A DNA stretch of 46,507 nucleotides, taken from an uncultured Coprococcus sp. Lineage in GTDB: Bacteria > Bacillota > Clostridia > Lachnospirales > Lachnospiraceae. A model generated the notes under the pieces. It had not been told where the DNA came from, did not search any database, and saw only the letters and a list, made by a program, of their open reading frames with translations. Of the stretch, positions 17,940-26,053 are shown one piece after another. How positions within the stretch are numbered: the stretch's first letter is position 1; each line of letters opens with the position of its first letter. The stretch lies in contig CAKQIY010000018.1 in NCBI GenBank assembly GCA_934247115.1, positions 1 through 46,507 on the forward strand, read 5' to 3'. A program made the position numbers and the translations under genes.

Positions 17940-18062
17940 TGTCATACCTCTTTTCTAATTATTTTTATAGACTTACACACTTAATATTAATCTATCATAA
18001 CACATGGTAATTGTAAACAGTTTGTGAACAAAAAGAACAGTTTTCTGTTGTTTTTTTGTTCA
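17940..18062 (-). promoter_or_regulatory. Leader and probable promoter of the giant adhesin
   Basis: Minus-strand TGTTATGAT (complement of 17994-18002) is an extended -10 element (TGn plus TATGAT), about 55 nt before the start. No good -35 is visible (AACTGT at 17-nt spacing). Further upstream, GTGAACAAAAA (from 18020) and TTTTTGTTCAC (to 18062) form a long A/T-rich inverted repeat with GAACAG/CTGTT inner arms. This could be an operator. The 5' leader is AT-rich with no other motif. Confidence 0.45.
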
Positions 18063-18123
18063 CATTTACTTTATTTGGAATCCTAAACTAATTTGTATTA
18101 ACAGCTGTATTATTGCCTAATAC

Positions 18124-18163
18124 AAAACAGGTATGGTTATTTTTAATTACCTACACCTGTTTT
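18124..18163 (-). terminator. Probable terminator after gpsA
   Basis: AAAACAGGT (18124-18132) pairs with ACCTGTTTT (18155-18163), with further inner GGT/ACC pairing. It lies about 50 nt past the gpsA stop. On the minus strand the stem ends in CCTGTTTTGTATT, a modest T-run. The opposite strand also shows TTTTT, so it may be bidirectional. Confidence 0.55.
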
Positions 18164-18210
18164 TACAACTGCCGATTCTTCTGCATCGTAACATATATAA
18201 TTATAATTGT

Positions 18211-19200
18211 TTACAATTCACTCTTCCGGTCTCTGTTGAGGAGTTCTGTAAGAGCCTCCTTAGCCGTCATGCCATTAAATAATACATTGTTCACAGCTTC
18301 AACGATAGGCATCTCAACCCCATGCTCCCTGGCAAGTGCCAGTGTTGCCTTGGCGGAATAAACACCCTCAACAACCATCTTGACCTCCGCCATAGCCTCC
18401 TCATAGGTCTTACCCTGACCGATGAGATATCCGGCATTCCTGTTACGGCTGTGCTTGGATGTACATGTAACAATGAGGTCTCCCATTCCTGAGAGTCCTG
18501 ACAGCGTCTTGACATCTGCGCCCATGGCAAGTCCAAGTCTCATGATCTCCGCCATTCCTCTGGTCATAAGAGCAGCCTTCGTGTTGTCGCCAAGTCCAAG
18601 TCCATCTGATATTCCGGCTGCCAGGGCTATTACATTCTTCACTGAACCACCCAGCTCAATACCTGTCACATCGGTGCTTGTATATACCCTGAAATAATCG
18701 TTCATAAATGCATTCTGGATTATCTTTGCAATCTCTATATCCCGGGAGCCGGCAACTACTGTTGTAGGGATTCCGCGGCCTACCTCCTCTGCATGTGATG
18801 GGCCCGACAGAACTGCCACCTTAGCCTGTGGGATTTCCTCTTCAATTATCTCTACCAGAGCCTTGAGGGTCGACTCTTCTATTCCCTTGCTGACATTCAC
18901 TATAAGCTGTCCGCTGCTCACCTTATCAGCAATACTCTTTGCCGTACTTCTCACAAATGGAGACGGAACTGCACACACGATTATATCCTGGCCGATTACA
19001 GCCTTCGATGCATCAGTTGTATAATCAATGCTGTTGTTAAGTATAACACCTGGAAGTCTGTCCCTCTGCTCATGGAATTCCTTGAGCATGGCAACCTCTC
19101 TCTCATCTATAGACCACACTATAACCTCGTGTCCATTTCCTGCCAGAAGATTAGCAAGTGCAGATCCCCATCCACCTGCTCCGAGAACACCTATTTTCAT
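18211..19200 (-). CDS. gpsA: Glycerol-3-phosphate dehydrogenase [NAD(P)+]
   Basis: A 329-residue cytoplasmic enzyme that reduces dihydroxyacetone phosphate to sn-glycerol 3-phosphate, the backbone for phospholipids. The N-terminus MKIGVLGAGGWGSALANLLA is the NAD(P)-binding Rossmann fold. Conserved family stretches follow: VNVSKGIEESTL, VLSGPSHAEEVGRGIPTTVV, ELGGSVKNVIALAAGISDGL (catalytic Lys) and GLSGMGDLIVTCTSKHSRNR. GGAGG lies about 8-10 nt before the ATG. It pairs functionally with plsY upstream, which uses glycerol 3-phosphate. In many clostridia gpsA directly precedes spoIVA; here the giant adhesin lies between them. Confidence 0.97.
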   Translation of the reverse strand: MKIGVLGAGGWGSALANLLAGNGHEVIVWSIDEREVAMLKEFHEQRDRLPGVILNNSIDYTTDASKAVIGQDIIVCAVPSPFVRSTAKSIADKVSSGQLIVNVSKGIEESTLKALVEIIEEEIPQAKVAVLSGPSHAEEVGRGIPTTVVAGSRDIEIAKIIQNAFMNDYFRVYTSTDVTGIELGGSVKNVIALAAGISDGLGLGDNTKAALMTRGMAEIMRLGLAMGADVKTLSGLSGMGDLIVTCTSKHSRNRNAGYLIGQGKTYEEAMAEVKMVVEGVYSAKATLALAREHGVEMPIVEAVNNVLFNGMTAKEALTELLNRDRKSEL

Positions 19201-19501
19201 CGTAAAATACCTCCAAAATATTTATATTTCTTTTTTCAATCCTTGAATCACTTTTTCTATTTTAACTTTTTTTCATCATTTAATCCAGTACATAGTGACA
19301 ATACATGGATGTTTTTGCAATTTTTTACTGTGTTTTTAGATTTATGACCAGTTATGTAAACTCACATTATTCTAATCAACAGTTTTTAATGCACGTTTCA
19401 CTACGTATAAATATCACATAACCATAATCTCCGTTTTATGTATACTCATTATGTTATCTGGTTTCGTTTTATCCAGACATCTATAAAACGTTGCTCACTA
19501 C
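19201..19501. other. Long AT-rich intergenic stretch upstream of gpsA
   Basis: About 300 nt without a gene between gpsA and the plsY terminator. It presumably holds the gpsA promoter, but no hexamer pair with good spacing stands out. CGTTTTAT occurs at 19432-19439 and 19465-19472, and its complement ATAAAACG at 19483-19490. The last two form an 8-bp inverted repeat with a 10-nt spacer. That is a possible operator. Confidence 0.4.
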
Positions 19502-19540
19502 AAAAAATCCCCCCCTTCCTGGTTTATCCAGTAAGGAGGG
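19502..19540 (-). terminator. Terminator after plsY
   Basis: The minus strand reads CCTCCTTACTGG, a short ATAAA loop, CCAGGAAGGGGGGG, then ATTTTTTG. The stem spans 19509-19540 and the T-run is the complement of 19502-19508. It lies about 35 nt past the plsY stop and ends the der-plsY transcript. Confidence 0.9.
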
Positions 19541-19574
19541 TATTCAATAACTCTCTATTCGCTTCCGCTTTCCA

Positions 19575-20234
19575 TCAAGCCCTCTTAGAACCAAACGACA
19601 ACTTATTCTCAGTTCCAGCTATCAGCCTCTTTATATTCTGCCAGTGTCTTATCACTGCCATCCCGGCTATGATTCCCGCCATGATTATTCCTTCTATCAT
19701 CTTGGCATTCGATGTAAAATTATAATCTCCATGTATTGCAAATACTGTGTATAATATGAAGAATCCGATCATGATTGTAAGTGAACCTACAGATACATAT
19801 CTTGTTATCACAACGCTTATAATGAACGCTGCAAGAAGTATCACCACTAACCTCCAGTCCCACAAGCCTACGATCATTCCGCCGCTGGCAGCAATCCCCT
19901 TACCGCCCTTGAACTGCATATAGAACGGAAAGTTATGACCAAGTACAACTCCAAGTCCCGTATACAGTACGAACATGTATGCATCACCTATACCTAACTG
20001 GCCAAGTATGATATGTGTCAGTGAGCAGGCGATTATTCCTTTGAGGAAATCCCCCAGGAAAACTATCAGTCCAGCTTTCTTTCCAAGAACTCTCAGTGCA
20101 TTTGTCGTTCCCGCATTTCCACTTCCATACTTTCTTATATCAACACCTTTTATCCTGCCATAAATATACGCCGTCTGGATGAGTCCCACTCCGTAGCCTC
20201 CAACCAGGCATATAGCTCTTATCAATATCTCCAT
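19575..20234 (-). CDS. plsY: Acyl-phosphate:glycerol-3-phosphate acyltransferase
   Basis: A 219-residue integral membrane enzyme that moves an acyl group from acyl-phosphate to glycerol 3-phosphate, the first step of membrane lipid synthesis. The three PlsY motifs are present: YGSGNAGTTNALRVLGKKAG (motif 1, about 37-56), GHNFPFYMQFKGGKGIAAS (motif 2, about 99-117), and a C-terminal region with IMAGIIAGMAVIRHWQNIKR (motif 3). Several hydrophobic helices span the protein. It starts 2 nt after the der stop and is clearly in an operon with it. gpsA, which makes its substrate, follows after a terminator. Confidence 0.96.
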   Translation of the reverse strand: MEILIRAICLVGGYGVGLIQTAYIYGRIKGVDIRKYGSGNAGTTNALRVLGKKAGLIVFLGDFLKGIIACSLTHIILGQLGIGDAYMFVLYTGLGVVLGHNFPFYMQFKGGKGIAASGGMIVGLWDWRLVVILLAAFIISVVITRYVSVGSLTIMIGFFILYTVFAIHGDYNFTSNAKMIEGIIMAGIIAGMAVIRHWQNIKRLIAGTENKLSFGSKRA

Positions 20235-20236
20235 GC

Positions 20237-21559
20237 CTACTTCTCTTTCCTCTCTCTGATTATGAATTTCAGAGGTGTACCTCTGAATCCAAAGGATTCT
20301 CTTATCCTGTTCTCTATATAACGTGTATATGAGAAATGCATAAGCTCCTTATCATTTACAAATATGACAAATGTAGGAGGCTTTACTGCCACCTGGGTAA
20401 TATAATAAAGTTTGAGTCTCTTACCCTTATCTGATGGTGGCTGCTGCATGGCAACCGCCTCACTCATAATCTCATTCAGAACACCTGTAGCTATACGGAG
20501 TGAATGATTCTCTATAACAGCATCTATGGTCTCGAACAGCTTTGGAAGTCTCTGCCCAGTCTCAGCCGATATGAATAGCAGCTCCGCATACGGCATATAT
20601 GAAAGCTTATTCCTTATCTCCTCTGTAAACTTGTATATGGTCTTATCATTCTTCTCGATGGCATCCCATTTGTTCACAGCTATTATCATTCCCTTGCCAC
20701 GATCATGTGCGATTCCCGCGATCTTGGCATCCTGATCGGTTATTCCCTCCGTTGCGTCTATTACGAGGACTGCAACATTACATCTCTCAACCGCTGATAC
20801 AGTTCTTATGATACTGTATCTCTCTATATCCTCTTTAATCTTGCTCTTTCGTCTGAGTCCCGCTGTGTCTATGAATACGTATTCTCTGCCATTTCTGACG
20901 ATCTCTGTATCCACGGCATCTCTTGTGGTTCCGGCTATATCTGATACAATAACCCTGTCCTCACCGAGAAGTTTATTAATTATAGAAGATTTTCCTACGT
21001 TTGGCTTTCCTATGATGGCGATTCTAGGTCTCTCATCCTCCGTGTCATCCTTTGCAGACTCATCGAAGTGTGATACCACCTCATCCAGCATATCTCCTAT
21101 TCCAAGTCTGGATGAACCTGATATAGGATGTGGATCTCCAAGTCCAAGATTATAGAACTCATACACATCCGGCATGAACTTTTCAAAGCTGTCTACCTTG
21201 TTGACAACGAGAACTATAGGTTTCTTGGATCTTCTGAGCATATCGGCAACCTTGGCATCATCATCAACCATTCCCTGTCTGACATCTGTCATGAACAGGA
21301 TGACGTCCGCTGTCTCTATGGCTATCTCTGCCTGTTCTCTCATACTCTTAAGTATAATATTGTCTGACTCCGGCTCAATTCCTCCTGTGTCTATCAGAGT
21401 GAAATTGTAATCCAGCCAGTTGATATCGGCATAAATTCTGTCTCGCGTAACTCCCGGTGTATCCTGAACTATGGATATCTTTTCTCCGGCAAGCACATTG
21501 AACAGAGTTGATTTACCTACATTTGGTCTGCCCACTATGGCAACTATAGGTTTACTCAT
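20237..21559 (-). CDS. der: Ribosome-assembly GTPase Der (EngA)
   Basis: A 440-residue GTPase with two tandem G domains, needed for late assembly of the 50S subunit. I chose the ATG at 21559 (MSKPIVAIVGRPNVGKSTLF) since GGAGG lies about 8 nt before it. An ATG at 21574 would add five residues. The first G domain shows GRPNVGKS, DTGGIEPE and NKVD. The second shows IIGKPNVGKSSIINKLLGED, DTAGLRRKSKIKEDIERYS and NKWD. The C-terminal KH-like domain ends FGFRGTPLKFIIRERKEK. It sits between the DUF512 gene and plsY with very small gaps, a common clostridial arrangement. Confidence 0.97.
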   Translation of the reverse strand: MSKPIVAIVGRPNVGKSTLFNVLAGEKISIVQDTPGVTRDRIYADINWLDYNFTLIDTGGIEPESDNIILKSMREQAEIAIETADVILFMTDVRQGMVDDDAKVADMLRRSKKPIVLVVNKVDSFEKFMPDVYEFYNLGLGDPHPISGSSRLGIGDMLDEVVSHFDESAKDDTEDERPRIAIIGKPNVGKSSIINKLLGEDRVIVSDIAGTTRDAVDTEIVRNGREYVFIDTAGLRRKSKIKEDIERYSIIRTVSAVERCNVAVLVIDATEGITDQDAKIAGIAHDRGKGMIIAVNKWDAIEKNDKTIYKFTEEIRNKLSYMPYAELLFISAETGQRLPKLFETIDAVIENHSLRIATGVLNEIMSEAVAMQQPPSDKGKRLKLYYITQVAVKPPTFVIFVNDKELMHFSYTRYIENRIRESFGFRGTPLKFIIRERKEK

Positions 21560-21584
21560 TCTATCTTCCTCCATATATAATTAA

Positions 21585-22895
21585 TTACATATCATCGCCA
21601 ATTACTGCATGAATAAAATCAGCACCACTTGATTCTACAATACAAACATCGACTTGTAAAGCATCTGTGAGTTCTGCAAGCGTTACATCATCAAGGAACT
21701 TCGGTTCATCAGCCATAAGAGTATTGGACGGCAGTACGAGTCTCTGTCCAAGAGTTTTTCCTGTGAGTTGTTTTCTTATATCACCGCCAGTAAGCAGTCC
21801 TGTTACAGTTATCCTGTGTCCAAAGAAATCATTGATGATCTTATACAGATGTATCTTAACATTCGGAAATTTCTCTGGAATCCTGTCCGCAAGCATTTTT
21901 ATAGAATCATACACCAGCACTCCTGTGACCATCGATACCTCGTATTCTCTGTCGTCCCCCTCTATGGAGTCCCATTCTGACCCGAACTCATCCATGAGCA
22001 GCCTAACCATACCCACGCCATTTTCAAGCTGGATAAAGCCATCATATCTCTCCGCCTCCGGGAACTCCCTGCCTGCATTGATATACCACTCATCACTTGC
22101 CTGAACAAAATGTATACCATGCTTTTCGTAAGCTTTCTTCTGAAAATGCTCAATGATATCTATCACATCTTCGGCATCCTCTTTTGTAAATGGCTCAAGA
22201 TGAAACAATCCATCCCTATAATCAGATAAACCGACAGGTACCACGGATAAGCTCTCCATGACAGGAACAAACTCCATAAGATCAGAGATTGATCGCCACA
22301 GTTCCTCACCATCATTTATCCCCTTGCACAGAACTATCTGTCCATTCATAGGGATACCGGCTTCATAAAATTTTCTTATATATTCAAGTATGGCACCGGC
22401 AAATCTGTTGTTCAGCATACTGCAACGCAGCTTGGGATTGGTGGTGTGCACCGATATATTGATCGGAGCAAGGTGATAATTGATAATTCTGTCTATGTCC
22501 TTTTCCTTCATATTAGTAAGAGTGATGTAGTTTCCCTGAAGGAATGACAGTCTGGAATCATCATCCTTGAAATATATAGTATCTCTCATTCCCTTTGGGT
22601 TCTGATCGATAAAACAGAATATGCACTTGTTGTAACAGGATTTGTAATTATCCATCAAAGAATTCTCGAAAACAATACCAAGATCCTCATCATAATCCTT
22701 ATCTATCTCCAGAAGCCATTCCTCACCGTCTGGTTTGCGGACGAGTAGTTCTATATATTCGTCATTTATGAGATACTGATAGTCAAATATATCCTCTATA
22801 GGATGGTCATTCACCGCCAGAATATTATCCCCAGGTTCTATCTCCATCTCCTGAGCTATACTGCCATCAAGTATCTCCTTTACAATATGTTCCAT
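21585..22895 (-). CDS. PDZ / radical-SAM / DUF512 family protein
   Basis: A 436-residue cytoplasmic protein of the DUF512 family. An N-terminal PDZ-like domain (about 1-75) is followed by a radical-SAM-type cluster motif, Cys87, Cys91 and Cys94 in SCYNKCIFCFIDQNPKGM, arranged CxxxCxxC. The middle has LQGNYITLTNMKEKDIDRII and INISVHTTNPKLRCSMLNNR. DUF512 fills the C-terminal half, ending in TLMADEPKFLDDVTLAELTD. The family is widespread in clostridia and usually adjacent to der. Its reaction is not established as far as I know; redox or protein-modification chemistry is only inferred from the fold. Confidence 0.92.
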   Translation of the reverse strand: MEHIVKEILDGSIAQEMEIEPGDNILAVNDHPIEDIFDYQYLINDEYIELLVRKPDGEEWLLEIDKDYDEDLGIVFENSLMDNYKSCYNKCIFCFIDQNPKGMRDTIYFKDDDSRLSFLQGNYITLTNMKEKDIDRIINYHLAPINISVHTTNPKLRCSMLNNRFAGAILEYIRKFYEAGIPMNGQIVLCKGINDGEELWRSISDLMEFVPVMESLSVVPVGLSDYRDGLFHLEPFTKEDAEDVIDIIEHFQKKAYEKHGIHFVQASDEWYINAGREFPEAERYDGFIQLENGVGMVRLLMDEFGSEWDSIEGDDREYEVSMVTGVLVYDSIKMLADRIPEKFPNVKIHLYKIINDFFGHRITVTGLLTGGDIRKQLTGKTLGQRLVLPSNTLMADEPKFLDDVTLAELTDALQVDVCIVESSGADFIHAVIGDDM

Positions 22896-22956
22896 AATTT
22901 CCTCTTCTATATCAATATCTATATTTCAACGAATGCTAAGAATATAATGTAACCGA

Positions 22957-23811
22957 TTACTCCGGCAGCATAATTACCGCCGCAAGATTACCACGCATCC
23001 CTTTGCTTGCCCTGTGTGAGAACAACCACTCACTGTTACAGCATGTACATATATTTGTCACGTCAATATTCTCAGGTTTTACACCTGAATCAACAAGATT
23101 GTAATAGTTGGCCTTGTGGAGATCAAGCAGATATTTGCCATTACCCTTGCTAAATACGATCTGAGCCGCCTCTGCTTCCGTATATGCCGCCATAAAGCGT
23201 TCAGCTACATCTTCACTCACCTCATAGCAATTCTTGCATATAGAAGGTCCTATGGCGCAAATGAGATTCTCTGGAGATGTTCCATATTCAGACTTCAATC
23301 TGTTTATCATATGTCCGCTTATCTTGCTGACGGTTCCCTTCCACCCGGAGTGATTCGCCGCAACAACCTTTTTCACCGGATCATAGAACAATACAGGGAC
23401 ACAGTCCGCATAAAATGTCATAAGCGGTATCCCCGGAACATCCGTCATAAGTCCATCGATTTCAAGAATATCAGACTCTCTGATCATTCCCTTACCAATA
23501 TCAGCCTCGGTAACCTTATATATATCCGTCTTGTGCACCTGATCAGAAAACACAAGCTTCCTATAGTCATATCCAACCGCAGCAGCAAATCTTCGATGAT
23601 TCTCCATAACACGGTCCTTATCATCGCCTCTGTAAAAACTCAGATTCATGGACCCAAGATATCCTTCGCTCACTCCTCCAACCCTGGTGGAAAACGCATT
23701 TACAACTCCTGACCTGTCAAGTTTGTCAAATGTTATGTAATCTACGCCACCCACAGTATGAATATGTGTCGTATTATCTTTTCTAATATACTTTATATCC
23801 ATATCCGCCAT
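22957..23811 (-). CDS. pgeF: Peptidoglycan editing factor / purine nucleoside phosphorylase, YlmD type
   Basis: A protein of about 284 residues of the DUF152 (laccase-domain, YlmD/YfiH) family. Family hallmarks are FSTRVGGVSEGYLGSMNLSF, TFYADCVPVLFYDPVKKVVA, ANHSGWKGTVSKISGHMINR, AIGPSICKNCYEVSEDVAER and NICTCCNSEWLFSHRASKGM. The metal-binding His and Cys residues are in place. Related proteins act on adenosine/inosine or correct peptidoglycan precursors. The start is uncertain: an ATG at 23811 lies 4 nt after the yraN stop, one at 23802 has AGGATGG upstream, and one at 23841 would overlap yraN. It appears translationally coupled to yraN. Confidence 0.9.
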   Translation of the reverse strand: MADMDIKYIRKDNTTHIHTVGGVDYITFDKLDRSGVVNAFSTRVGGVSEGYLGSMNLSFYRGDDKDRVMENHRRFAAAVGYDYRKLVFSDQVHKTDIYKVTEADIGKGMIRESDILEIDGLMTDVPGIPLMTFYADCVPVLFYDPVKKVVAANHSGWKGTVSKISGHMINRLKSEYGTSPENLICAIGPSICKNCYEVSEDVAERFMAAYTEAEAAQIVFSKGNGKYLLDLHKANYYNLVDSGVKPENIDVTNICTCCNSEWLFSHRASKGMRGNLAAVIMLPE

Positions 23812-23815
23812 CCTA

Positions 23816-24178
23816 TCAATATCCCGAATATTCAAATGCATTCTCTATATGATGTATCTCTGTGCCAAGTATACTTATAACATCAAATCTCACCGGTGCA
23901 TCTGTTCCATAGCCATATCTATTCAGAAAGAATAAGGCTGTCCTGCATATCTGTCTCTGCTTGCGCGCATCTACAGCCTCCTCCGGCATTCCCTTATGCA
24001 CTCCTGATCTGTACTTCACTTCAATAAACACTATATATCCATCATGCTTTGCCACTATATCTATCTCGCCGCTCGCAACTCTGAAATTGCGGCACAGGAT
24101 CTCATACCCCCTGTCAGCCAGATAATCAGCAGCTACTGTTTCCTTTTCAGCCCCAGTCGTTCTGCTGTTGTACATCAT
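23816..24178 (-). CDS. yraN: YraN/UPF0102 family nuclease-like protein
   Basis: A 120-residue member of the UPF0102 family, with a Holliday-junction-resolvase-like (PD-(D/E)XK) fold. I chose the tandem ATGATG at 24178 because AAGGTGAG precedes it and AEKETVAADYLADRGYEILC is the known family beginning. The open frame reaches further upstream without similarity. Catalytic-type residues appear in FRVASGEIDIVAKHDGYIVF and IEVKYRSG (E-I-D ... E-V-K). The C-terminus has VRFDVISIL. It follows rnhB by about 38 nt, the usual rnhB-yraN order. Biological role is not established. Confidence 0.92.
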   Translation of the reverse strand: MMYNSRTTGAEKETVAADYLADRGYEILCRNFRVASGEIDIVAKHDGYIVFIEVKYRSGVHKGMPEEAVDARKQRQICRTALFFLNRYGYGTDAPVRFDVISILGTEIHHIENAFEYSGY

Positions 24179-24215
24179 CTCACCTTCCTGCGAATATACA
24201 TGCAACATCGCGTTA

Positions 24216-24977
24216 TTATACGAAGTTCTTGATAAATGTTCTTCTGTGTATAGCACATGGACCAATCTTCCTGAGTGCATCAATATGCTCAGCTGTACCA
24301 TATCCCATATTTTTGGAAAAACCATATCCAGGATATAGGCTGTCATATTCAACCATAAGCCTGTCCCTTGTAACCTTTGCAATTATACTGGCAGCAGCTA
24401 TTGAAGCAGAAAGAGTATCCCCCTTTATTATCCCCACCTGTGCGATATCGACTCCCGGAATACTGACTGCATCATTCAAAAGGAGCTGAGGCTTGACAGA
24501 GAGCTTGGATATAGCCTGCTTCATTGCCTCATAGTCCGCATTCAGTACATTTATCTCATCTATGACCTTCTCATTGGCCATACCTACTCCCACTGAAACC
24601 GCCTTGTCCATGATCTCGTCATACAAAGCCTCTCTCTTTTTTGGTGTAAGCTGCTTGGAGTCATTCAGATAAAGTATATCACAGTTCTTTGGAAGTATGA
24701 CTGCAGCAGCCACTACAGGCCCTGCAAGCGGTCCTCTTCCAACCTCATCGATACCACATATGTATTCACAGGCATTGTATTTGCGCTCATATTCGAACAT
24801 CTTATACATCCTTGCTCTTTCATTCTTAAGCGTATCCAGACGTTTTCTAGTCTGTTCTACAAGCTTTTTAACTCCGGCTCTGTCATCCAGGCTATATTCA
24901 GCTATCAGACTTTCACAGTCATCTGGAGCTGCCTCAGTCAGTTTTTTCTTTATATCAGCTATTTTTTCCTTCTCCAT
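24216..24977 (-). CDS. rnhB: Ribonuclease HII
   Basis: A 253-residue enzyme that cuts RNA in RNA-DNA hybrids and at single ribonucleotides left in DNA. I chose the ATG at 24977 (MEKEKIADIKKKLTEAAPDD) because GGAGGG lies 4-5 nt upstream. An earlier ATG at 24995 would add six residues. The active-site motif is ICGIDEVGRGPLAGPVVAAA, with further acidic residues in LLLNDAVSIPGVD and the conserved SIAAASIIAKVTRDRLMVEY. An N-terminal helical extension of about 70 residues is normal for Firmicute RNase HII. A hairpin lies immediately before its ribosome site. Confidence 0.96.
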   Translation of the reverse strand: MEKEKIADIKKKLTEAAPDDCESLIAEYSLDDRAGVKKLVEQTRKRLDTLKNERARMYKMFEYERKYNACEYICGIDEVGRGPLAGPVVAAAVILPKNCDILYLNDSKQLTPKKREALYDEIMDKAVSVGVGMANEKVIDEINVLNADYEAMKQAISKLSVKPQLLLNDAVSIPGVDIAQVGIIKGDTLSASIAAASIIAKVTRDRLMVEYDSLYPGYGFSKNMGYGTAEHIDALRKIGPCAIHRRTFIKNFV

Positions 24978-24994
24978 AAACCCTCCACAAAACA

Positions 24995-25025
24995 AGGGCT
25001 GTCGCCATACATAGGCAACGGCCCT
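24995..25025 (-). terminator. Hairpin between lepB and rnhB
   Basis: AGGGCTGTCGCC (24995-25006) faces GGCAACGGCCCT (25014-25025): a 12-position stem with two mismatches and a 7-nt loop. On the minus strand it is followed by TGTTTTG. It lies 14 nt after the lepB stop and just before the rnhB ribosome site. It could partially end transcription or stabilise the lepB end. Confidence 0.55.
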
Positions 25026-25038
25026 GTTCTCTTATCCG

Positions 25039-26043
25039 TTATTCAATTTTGCCAAATCCACCAGTGAATCTAAACACAGCCCTTCCTATGATATCACTCT
25101 TGTGTATATTCCCCACATCAGCAACACGGCTGTCACGGCTATTATTCCTGTTGTCTCCGAGGACAAAATATTCATCCTCGCCCAAGGTTATCTCCTCTGC
25201 TGCAACACCTCTTTTATCACTGGCTATAGGCTCTCTTCCATATACATCACCCTCAAGCGGATCATCATTGATATATATGGTTCCATCCTCGTCTATATAT
25301 ACAGTCTCACCTGGCATACCGATGATTCTTTTGATATAAAATGTCTCATCATCATCGCCATAAGGAAATACGACCACATCAAATCTCTTTGGTGATCCCA
25401 TCTCATACTCAAGCTTATCTATCCACAGGGTATCACCACTGTGAAGAGTATTGCTCATTGACTCACCACTCACCTCTGTACGCTGCCCCACATATGTGAG
25501 GACTACCCAACAGATTGCTATAACTACTATTATATAGAGGCACAGGAACAAAAGGTCCTTTACGATATTGACCTCTTTTTCTTCCTTCGCTTTCTTTTTT
25601 TCAGCTTTTTTCTCGGCGCGGATTCTCTTTCTAAGCTGCTTCTCATCCAGTTCTTCATCAGACGACTGTTCAGAACCACTTACAGGCTTTTCTGTGCTGC
25701 CTTCACCAACAGCCTCAGACCACGAGAAGTTAGTCGATGCAGTATTCTGGCAGCCCGAAGCTGTATCTGTCTTATCGCCGGTTGATGCAGCCGCATCTGC
25801 TTCTGTGCCCTGCTTCTGTACATTAGCGGTATCGTCATCGCCAGTTTTAACTTCTTCTGCGTCTTTTTCTTCTTTTGCCTCGTCCGCTTTAGCTTTTTTC
25901 AAAGCTTTTTTTGCCTCTCTCTCAAGTGCCTTCTGTCTCTTCTTCTCGTACCTGGCTATCTCCTTCTCACGGGCCTTCTGGGCCGGATCATCGTCAAATA
26001 TATCGTTAAGTGTATCTGCTACATTCTTATTATCTTCGCTCAT
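25039..26043 (-). CDS. lepB: Signal peptidase I with long charged cytoplasmic extension
   Basis: A 334-residue membrane peptidase that removes signal peptides from exported proteins. Residues 1-160 form a very charged Lys/Glu/Asp-rich region with likely coiled-coil character (AREKEIARYEKKRQKALERE). One membrane helix follows (about 163-185, FLCLYIIVVIAICWVVLTYV). The S26 domain shows the nucleophile Ser195 (VSGESMSNTLHSGD), the general base Lys238 (FYIKRIIGMPGETVYIDEDG) and GDNRNNSRDSRVADVG. Typical enzymes of this class have fewer than 30 residues before the helix, so the extension is odd. A second, ordinary signal peptidase lies nearby, with rbgA between. Confidence 0.95.
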   Translation of the reverse strand: MSEDNKNVADTLNDIFDDDPAQKAREKEIARYEKKRQKALEREAKKALKKAKADEAKEEKDAEEVKTGDDDTANVQKQGTEADAAASTGDKTDTASGCQNTASTNFSWSEAVGEGSTEKPVSGSEQSSDEELDEKQLRKRIRAEKKAEKKKAKEEKEVNIVKDLLFLCLYIIVVIAICWVVLTYVGQRTEVSGESMSNTLHSGDTLWIDKLEYEMGSPKRFDVVVFPYGDDDETFYIKRIIGMPGETVYIDEDGTIYINDDPLEGDVYGREPIASDKRGVAAEEITLGEDEYFVLGDNRNNSRDSRVADVGNIHKSDIIGRAVFRFTGGFGKIE

Positions 26044-26053
26044 CTATGCTCCT

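Noticed and set aside
19201..19501. Small ORFs in the gpsA upstream region
   Set aside because: Short frames there have AT-driven composition, no ribosome sites and no recognisable protein.
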